Below are positions 59,184-64,000 of a stretch of 64,000 bases of DNA, piece by piece (position 1 is the first letter of the stretch; each line of letters begins with the position of its first letter). The position numbers and the translations under genes are program-made. The notes under the pieces are model-generated. The model was not told where the DNA came from. It saw nothing but the letters and a program-made list of their open reading frames with translations, and searched no databases. The DNA comes from a virus. The stretch lies in the IMG/VR virus record IMGVR_UViG_3300020057_001228, positions 64,001 through 128,000 of that record; one strand, 5' to 3'.

Positions 59184-60926
59184 TTAATCTCCGTGTATCA
59201 TCGTTCTGGCGACTTCGATAGGATCGATGTATGCAGCTTCACCGCTGTCAAACTCTCTATCAATAGTCTGTGATGTAGCGCGAGCCTTACGTATCATTGC
59301 ATCGTAGATGTATTTATCAACGGTGTTAGACATGATCAAGTCGTAAACTGGAACAGGATCGTAAAACTGTCCAGGTCTAACCACCCTGTTATTACCCTGT
59401 GACCAAGAGACTGATCTCCAGTCATGGTCATGGTGGATAACATAAGAGGCTTCGACAAGAGTCAGACCTTCTGACATCAAGTCTAAGTTACCTACGAGTA
59501 CATCAAGAGTCTCATCCTCTTGGAACCCCTCGATACGCATATCGCGATCTAGCTGCGTAAGCTTCTTGGGAGCTGCACTCTTATCTTGGTCATAGATACG
59601 GGTGGTTGTTAACCCACCACTCTTGAGTAAAGATACGAGCCTATTACCTACTGCTATGCGGTTGGTGTAGACAATGACCTTACGGTTCTCTGCCTTAGCT
59701 TCCTTACATATCTCTAGTACCTTCTGCATCTTAGCAGTGTACTGAGTGTCCAGTGGTGGTAACAGCCCTACTTCCCAGGGGTGATTAGCAGCAGCTCTAA
59801 GGATGTTCAGGTGTGTTAGAACATTCTGTCTAGCTTTCATCCTGGAGACGGTACCCTTGTCCATCTGAACAATGGCGTCCTCTATCAGGAGAAGCATCTG
59901 CTGATGAATCTTGTTGTAGTACTCTACATGATCATCGGAGGCCTGTATGAGACATAGCTGAGAGTTTACCTTAGGGAACTTAACGTGTGGAGATACTTCT
60001 CCGTCCTTGAAGGTTAATCTATGGACTAGGTGTTTGGTAGCGTTATGAAACGCTGGTACCTGATCCGCTGCTATACCTGGTGCAGGTCTCTTCTTGATTG
60101 ACTTGGTACCCTCTTCACCAGTTACGAAGTCACGTGTGTGAGCTTCTACTCTAGTGAACTTACGGGTAAAGCCAGCTACTGTGAATGGGAACTCTGGTGA
60201 CTTCTCTCTGTAGACGACAGCAAGGATAGAGGACAGGTGTTCTACCCAACCATCCATAGGAGTACCAGTGAGTCCTAGGACTCTCTTAGCCTTCTTACGA
60301 AGCTCCTTGACGGCATGAGTACGTTGAGTCCCTACCTTCAGTCTGTGGATCTCATCAATGATCAACAAGCTTGGTGGATATCTATGCCTGAATAACTTGT
60401 ACATAGGAATGCCAACCTTACGATCGGACTTACGTCCACGTTCAGTCTGCTTCTTCAGTAGGTCGTAATGATAGATCCAGATCGGAGCCTTTGAAAGCCT
60501 AGCTGATAGTTCACCATCAATGATCTGTGCATACTTATCCATACCAGCTTTACTAAGCTCACCCTTTAACCAAACGAGGTTGAGAGTATGTCTAGGAGCC
60601 ATGATATGAATAGAGCCAGGCTTCAAGTCTTTGAGCTGCTCTTTGTAGATACCCATGATCATCAGGATAGCTTCGTAGCTCTTACCAGTACCAGCCTCAT
60701 GGGCAAACAAGTTGTTCTGTCTGAGAGCACCTAGACAAGCGTAGCGTAGTTGGTAGGGCCGTGGTGGCCTCTCACGTAGCTTAGGTATGGTCGCTATCTT
60801 GTGCTCTAGGTATGTCTCAATGTTGTCATAGTCAGGGATACCTAACAGAGTTTCCTCTGGGGTTATCTTCAGACCTAGTTTAGCGAACTCCTCTGGGGAG
60901 TTAACAATCAATCTTTGATCCGTCAT
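59184..60926 (-). CDS. SNF2-like SF2 helicase/translocase
   Basis: The start is taken at ATG 60926 (580 aa); ATGs at 60935 and 60956 and a TTG at 60977 are possible and none has a strong ribosome site. Motifs: NLFAHEAGTGKSYEAILMIM (I), LLIIDEIHRLKVGTQR (II, DEIH), VLGLTGTPMDGWVEHLSSIL (III), VIVYTNRIAVGNRLV (IV), LMSEGLTLVEASYVIHHDHD (V) and SWSQGNNRVVRPGQ (VI). This is the SWI2/SNF2 arrangement. Phage SNF2 proteins remodel or translocate DNA in replication, repair or against host defences. No extra nuclease domain is seen. Confidence 0.8.
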   Translation of the reverse strand: MTDQRLIVNSPEEFAKLGLKITPEETLLGIPDYDNIETYLEHKIATIPKLRERPPRPYQLRYACLGALRQNNLFAHEAGTGKSYEAILMIMGIYKEQLKDLKPGSIHIMAPRHTLNLVWLKGELSKAGMDKYAQIIDGELSARLSKAPIWIYHYDLLKKQTERGRKSDRKVGIPMYKLFRHRYPPSLLIIDEIHRLKVGTQRTHAVKELRKKAKRVLGLTGTPMDGWVEHLSSILAVVYREKSPEFPFTVAGFTRKFTRVEAHTRDFVTGEEGTKSIKKRPAPGIAADQVPAFHNATKHLVHRLTFKDGEVSPHVKFPKVNSQLCLIQASDDHVEYYNKIHQQMLLLIEDAIVQMDKGTVSRMKARQNVLTHLNILRAAANHPWEVGLLPPLDTQYTAKMQKVLEICKEAKAENRKVIVYTNRIAVGNRLVSLLKSGGLTTTRIYDQDKSAAPKKLTQLDRDMRIEGFQEDETLDVLVGNLDLMSEGLTLVEASYVIHHDHDWRSVSWSQGNNRVVRPGQFYDPVPVYDLIMSNTVDKYIYDAMIRKARATSQTIDREFDSGEAAYIDPIEVARTMIHGD

Positions 60927-60928
60927 CG

Positions 60929-61324
60929 TTAGCATGTAACTTCGAGCTTCGGCCATATAGTTTGATTGGGTGTCCAACTAGCTATCTGATGAATCTTCTC
61001 CTGCACTTGCAGCTTAGCTACAGAGAACTGGTCACGTCTGTATACCTGTTCTGCTTCTAGTGAGGATACTTGCTGTACCAGCTCCTCTTCTCTAGCGAGG
61101 AAGGATAGGTACTCAGCATCCTGCTGTAGCTTTAGGACTAGTGCTGCTGCACGTTTGGTATCGTTAGACCCGTCAGCGTCAGTCATCCTCATACGTAGCA
61201 TGTAGGCCTTTTTATACTTGATGGCCTCTTGTACTACTTTGAGTTGACGTCGGCTTTCTGTTAAGGCTTCAGAGATTTCTTTAATTGCTTTTGGGTATGC
61301 TTCGATAGGCATGTAATCAGCCAT
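60929..61324 (-). CDS. Coiled-coil protein of unknown function
   Basis: The start is placed at ATG 61324, with GGAG and 8 bases upstream, giving 131 aa; an upstream start at 61366 lacks a ribosome site. Residues 8-120 are almost entirely heptad-like (AIKEISEALTESRRQLKVVQ, LVLKLQQDAEYLSFLAREEE, LVQQVSSLEAEQVYRRDQFS). A short C-terminal aromatic/basic end follows (WTPNQTIWPKLEVTC). It is coupled to the SNF2-like gene. It could be a helicase partner or oligomer scaffold. Not a recognised family. Confidence 0.6.
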   Translation of the reverse strand: MADYMPIEAYPKAIKEISEALTESRRQLKVVQEAIKYKKAYMLRMRMTDADGSNDTKRAAALVLKLQQDAEYLSFLAREEELVQQVSSLEAEQVYRRDQFSVAKLQVQEKIHQIASWTPNQTIWPKLEVTC

Positions 61325-61378
61325 AGTGTGTCTCCTGATACGGCTACCAACCACGTAGGTTGGCACACCGTTTAGCTA

Positions 61379-61597
61379 CTAAATGAAATCTCCAAACATC
61401 TTCTTAAGTTCTCTGTTTGGTCTTGTATTCTCTAGTTCTTCTGCGGCTGCCTTAGCGATAGCCTTGTAGCTAAGCCTAAGTGCCTTTACCTTTCCTGGTA
61501 GACGTACAGCGATGCCATCCTTCTCAACGATGACTACAATCTCTGTACCCTCTACTTCAACCTTACGGCTCAGGGGACTGCGAAGTTCTACTGCCAT
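61379..61597 (-). CDS. Small protein of unknown function
   Basis: The start is placed at ATG 61597 (AGGAG, 10 bases), giving 72 aa. It has a beta hairpin-like N-terminus (KVEVEGTEIVVIVEKDGIAV, RLPGKVKALRL) followed by a helix (SYKAIAKAAAEELENTRPNR, ELKKMFGDFI). This is a compact alpha/beta domain of unknown type. It overlaps the 62-aa gene by 35 bases. Confidence 0.55.
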   Translation of the reverse strand: MAVELRSPLSRKVEVEGTEIVVIVEKDGIAVRLPGKVKALRLSYKAIAKAAAEELENTRPNRELKKMFGDFI

Positions 61598-61751
61598 TGT
61601 TCTGCGACTCCTCACAACGAATCTGTTCTAAGTTCATTATAGCCTCATAGAGGCTACGATCCAACAGTTTTCGCCTGGGAAAGTACTTCCTTATGACATG
61701 TTTTTGCCATTCAGGAAGACGGGATATACGGACTAGATTAGGACGTTCCAT
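61563..61751 (-). CDS. Small basic protein of unknown function
   Basis: This 62-aa protein has its ATG at 61751 preceded by GGAAGAG, overlapping the end of the glycosylase gene by 14 bases. It is basic and helical (VRISRLPEWQKHVIRKYFPR, RKLLDRSLYEAIMNLEQIRC), suggesting a nucleic-acid-binding or HTH-like peptide. No family recognised. Confidence 0.5.
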   Translation of the reverse strand: MERPNLVRISRLPEWQKHVIRKYFPRRKLLDRSLYEAIMNLEQIRCEESQNNGSRTSQSPEP

Positions 61752-62325
61752 ACGTCTCTTCCAAGAGCTGTTTCAGCTTATCTAAATCCTTGAGGAACAT
61801 CCAGGGTACTGAACCTGTTTTGAATTGTCTATCCCCATCTAAGTCGAACGAACTGAATTGCTCGATGGTGGCTGGATTCCAAGTAACTAAATACTTGTAG
61901 CCCTTTAGGGGGTCGGTGAATACTTTGCCATGGATCTTACCAATACCACTCTCCACGTGGGGGAGTAGAGAAGTCTTAGCACGTTCGCCACAGATCATGA
62001 TGATCTTACACTGAACCAGCTTGAACTCTTGGTTGATCCACTTACGACAGGCATTCAACTCTTTCTCGGTAACGTCAAGCTTCTTAGGTGGGCACTTGAT
62101 AACGTTAGTAATGAATACATCACGTTCCATATCCAGTCCTACATAGGACGCCAATGCCGATCTGAGAAGCTTACCGCTAGGGCCCATCATAGGCCTTCTT
62201 AGTTTGGTCTCCTGGTTACCAGGGTAGTCGGAGACAATGATCAGCTTAGGGTTAGTAGGGCCTTCACCTGGGACAGTAATACCCTCGCCAAGCTTGCAGG
62301 CCTTACAGGCTATATCAATTAGCAT
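61738..62325 (-). CDS. Uracil-DNA glycosylase, family 4-like (Fe-S)
   Basis: In this 195-aa protein, GEGPTNPKLIIVSDYPGNQE followed by RRPMMGPSGKLL corresponds to the family-4 motif 'GeaPG..Ed..g.PF.G.aG.lL', although SDYPG replaces the usual residues. Cysteines C-K-A-C near the N-terminus plus NVIKCPPKK and LNACRKWINQE (14 residues between the last two) fit the four Fe-S ligands. LVTWNPATIEQF corresponds to the HPS/NP motif. It would remove uracil from DNA. The changed motifs could mean altered substrate preference. Start ATG 62325 has GGAGG upstream. Confidence 0.75.
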   Translation of the reverse strand: MLIDIACKACKLGEGITVPGEGPTNPKLIIVSDYPGNQETKLRRPMMGPSGKLLRSALASYVGLDMERDVFITNVIKCPPKKLDVTEKELNACRKWINQEFKLVQCKIIMICGERAKTSLLPHVESGIGKIHGKVFTDPLKGYKYLVTWNPATIEQFSSFDLDGDRQFKTGSVPWMFLKDLDKLKQLLEETYGTS

Positions 62326-62500
62326 TCTTCATGTGCCTCCTCGCTTGGTGGTACCAGGTTCTAAGGACGATTAGGATACCATCATGGTCACCTCCTATGT
62401 CAGACTCAGCCCACATCATGTTGTCTTCTAGCTGAGTAAGGAAGCCAGGTGGCCACCATTGCCCAGCATTCTCAGCCTGGTCCCAACGATTAACAAACAT
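62315..62500 (-). CDS. Small protein of unknown function
   Basis: The start is placed at ATG 62500, just downstream of the previous stop (62517), giving 61 aa (MFVNRWDQAENAGQWWPPGF ...). In-frame starts at 62599 and 62611 would extend it to 94-98 aa, but would overlap the 413-aa gene by about 80-95 bases; 62599 has GAGGGG abutting the ATG. The protein has many Trp and a C-terminal helix (ILIVLRTWYHQARRHMKN). No family recognised; start uncertain. Confidence 0.5.
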   Translation of the reverse strand: MFVNRWDQAENAGQWWPPGFLTQLEDNMMWAESDIGGDHDGILIVLRTWYHQARRHMKNAN

Positions 62501-62516
62501 GTAGACCCAGTAGCGC

Positions 62517-63758
62517 TTATTCCGTTCTCCCAAGCGTGACCCGTGGGGGCTTATGAGTAACGATATCTGCTTCTGAGAAGAGGACTGTGTATTGCTCATC
62601 CCCTCGTTCAACCTTTGCCCCTGGACCTAGAGCCCAGTAGGATCGTTCAATGTCTGAGTTGGTTGGGTACGCTAGCGATGCTCGCTTCTGACGCGTCTCG
62701 ACCTTATTCAGGAACTTAGTTAAATCCCTGGACTCTTTGATAGTGGTTGAATCTGAAAGCATCGTAATGTCCCACAGAGGCCGACCACTGTTCCGCAAGC
62801 GTAAGTAGTTGTTCAGCTCGAACCGCTCACTCACTCTAGCCTTAGCCCTGAACCAAGCTGGATCTGCATTCTCTTTCAGTACTGACCCAACCCAGGTTAG
62901 GGCTGACTCCATGTTACTGAACTTAAGAGCTACAGAGTCACCAGACTTAACCACTTGGTTCTCCGCTACGTAGGGCTCAGCTGGAACCAATCGTATATTC
63001 CACAGTATGGATTTGATCGGTCTAGGATCAGCTGTAGCAACCGGTACTCTCACAACTGAGGTGAAGGTAGATAGAAGCTCTGACAGCTTGCTTACAGTAC
63101 GCAGAGTAAGCACAGAGCTAGGTTTAGCCACTCTATATCCACCAATGATGGTGACGTCATACTCTGCTACATAGGTATACAGGAACGTCTGTACATTGGT
63201 CTGGATATACTCCTTGATGTTGTCAGGAAGCTCCATAGTACCTTTGTGTAGACCTATGAGGATGCCGTTCTCTACAAGAGACTTAGTAGCCACGTCTAGA
63301 CATATAGAGGTTTGTGAGGCTTGGCTGGTTGTGTTAACCAGACCTCTGTCTACACAGTTCGATGCATTCATTAAGAACCACTGCTGTTTCTGTGGATCCA
63401 AGTGGACGATAGCCAAACCAAAAGCTTTATTCGGTTCACCGATGGTGAGTAGGCTTGGACTCTTGGCTAAGAAGTTACCAGTTGGAAACACTTCTCTGTT
63501 CAAAGCCATCAGAGATTCATCTGTGTCTACACCTTGGTACAAGACACCACCACCCAGTGAAGATGTAATCAGTGCTTTGTCGCACATCATCTCCAGGATA
63601 GCTACGTTGTCCTGTACCCGTAGTAGATGGACTAGCTCTGCGTAGACCTTCTCATCGATCTTGTACTTATCCGCAGCGGCAATCCAGAGGGCTGTAGCAT
63701 GCTCCACAACCTTCTGACGGGGTTTCTTTTGTAGGTCTGACAGTGTTATCTGCTTCAT
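62517..63758 (-). CDS. Protein of unknown function (413 aa)
   Basis: This large alpha/beta protein has no recognised motif. Features: N-terminal helix (VVEHATALWIAAADKYKIDE), a central alternating core (PNKAFGLAIVHLDPQKQQWF, LVENGILIGLHKGTMELPDN, YDVTIIGGYRVAKPSSVLTL) and a helical C-terminal part with a basic end (KFLNKVETRQKRASLAYPTN, THKPPRVTLGRTE). The ATG at 63758 overlaps the 3' end of the upstream membrane-protein gene by 92 bases. It may be a DNA-modification or accessory protein, but nothing supports a specific function. Confidence 0.65.
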   Translation of the reverse strand: MKQITLSDLQKKPRQKVVEHATALWIAAADKYKIDEKVYAELVHLLRVQDNVAILEMMCDKALITSSLGGGVLYQGVDTDESLMALNREVFPTGNFLAKSPSLLTIGEPNKAFGLAIVHLDPQKQQWFLMNASNCVDRGLVNTTSQASQTSICLDVATKSLVENGILIGLHKGTMELPDNIKEYIQTNVQTFLYTYVAEYDVTIIGGYRVAKPSSVLTLRTVSKLSELLSTFTSVVRVPVATADPRPIKSILWNIRLVPAEPYVAENQVVKSGDSVALKFSNMESALTWVGSVLKENADPAWFRAKARVSERFELNNYLRLRNSGRPLWDITMLSDSTTIKESRDLTKFLNKVETRQKRASLAYPTNSDIERSYWALGPGAKVERGDEQYTVLFSEADIVTHKPPRVTLGRTE

Positions 63759-63984
63759 TGATTAGCTTGTGCTCCCGAAGAACTCTATCCACAACAGCTT
63801 CTATATGCTGCTCTTTAGCGAAGTGCTGGTCTACCTGTTCCTCAACCCACTCAGCTATTTTCTGGGTAGGTCGTGAGGCAGTAAAAGCATGTAAGACACC
63901 AAGGCCACAGAGTGTAACACCAACACCCATAAGAACTAAGCTCGCCTGCCCAAAGACTATTGATAAGCCAATTGAATCTACCAT
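63667..63984 (-). CDS. Small membrane protein with cytosolic helix
   Basis: This 105-aa protein has its ATG at 63984 preceded by AGGAG and 8 bases. Residues 5-36 (IGLSIVFGQASLVLMGVGVT, LCGLGVLHAF) form one membrane segment. Residues 40-75 (KIAEWVEEQVDQHFAKEQHI, EAVVDRVLREHKL) are an amphipathic helix. The C-terminus is cysteine-rich (EGCGACYSPLDCRCG, four Cys), perhaps a metal site or a cross-linked end. It overlaps the next gene by 92 bases. It may be a membrane-associated early protein; function unknown. Confidence 0.6.
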   Translation of the reverse strand: MVDSIGLSIVFGQASLVLMGVGVTLCGLGVLHAFTASRPTQKIAEWVEEQVDQHFAKEQHIEAVVDRVLREHKLINEADNTVRPTKETPSEGCGACYSPLDCRCG

Positions 63985-64000
63985 CTGTACTACTCCTGGA

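Noticed and set aside
63196-63645. 149-codon + strand frame
   Set aside because: Antisense to the 413-aa gene; no ribosome site or recognisable protein.
1-64000. CRISPR arrays, tRNA genes, insertion sequences
   Set aside because: No regularly spaced repeats, no cloverleaf-sized non-coding gaps and no transposase-like proteins were seen. Gaps are all under about 80 bases, leaving no room for tRNAs.

Overview
The window is part of the genome of a large tailed phage with a contractile tail (myovirus morphology). It carries two gene blocks that converge near position 44,480. Everything from the left edge to 44,485 is on the + strand and encodes virion, host-recognition, lysis and packaging proteins. 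Everything from 44,472 to the right edge is on the - strand and encodes DNA replication, recombination, repair and small accessory proteins. Genes are packed with almost no spacing, many start codons overlap the previous stop (TAATG, ATGA), and no intergenic gap exceeds about 80 bases. Capsid, portal and DNA polymerase genes are not in the window and presumably lie outside it.

+ strand. The block opens with a truncated virion gene, a probable tail-completion gene and the tail sheath (1992-3836). A small intact 2[4Fe-4S] ferredoxin-like protein follows, then two paralogous tail-tube-like proteins. Next comes a baseplate series (5968-18874): hub, OB-fold protein, spike-like beta-repeat protein, gp25-like wedge, J-like wedge, an I-like protein, a gp8-like protein and a DUF4815-like fibre/baseplate protein. 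Positions 18884-27743 are a host-interaction cassette of many short modular fibre genes: a LamG-like protein, fibres with shared C-terminal modules, an NHL propeller, an HEFGH metallopeptidase and a BppU/carbohydrate-binding-module protein. A papain-like peptidase, a holin, an amidase endolysin and a second membrane protein form the lysis region. The block ends with a 1022-aa tail-associated protein, the large terminase and a 2958-aa multidomain protein that ends in a lytic transglycosylase.

- strand. Reading from the right edge, the block holds a membrane protein, a family-4-like uracil-DNA glycosylase, a SNF2-like helicase, a SpoVS homologue, a DnaX-type clamp loader with a possible delta-like partner, and a candidate ssDNA-binding protein. 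It continues with a UvsW-like helicase, a DnaG-type primase, a compact RNase H with HIII-style motifs, a UvrD/Rep helicase, a PD-(D/E)XK resolvase with a zinc ribbon, a Cas4/AddB-like nuclease and a dNMP kinase. Two helix-turn-helix-type proteins sit close to the convergent junction. Together these supply much of a replisome and recombination set.

Host. Nothing identifies it with certainty. The SpoVS homologue points to a spore-forming Firmicute or a Deinococcus/Thermus-type host, since SpoVS is typical of those groups; this is inference. The most unusual points are the ferredoxin in the tail operon, the giant multi-enzyme virion protein (a possible tape measure placed after the terminase), and long out-of-frame overlaps around the clamp loader, including across its Walker A region.
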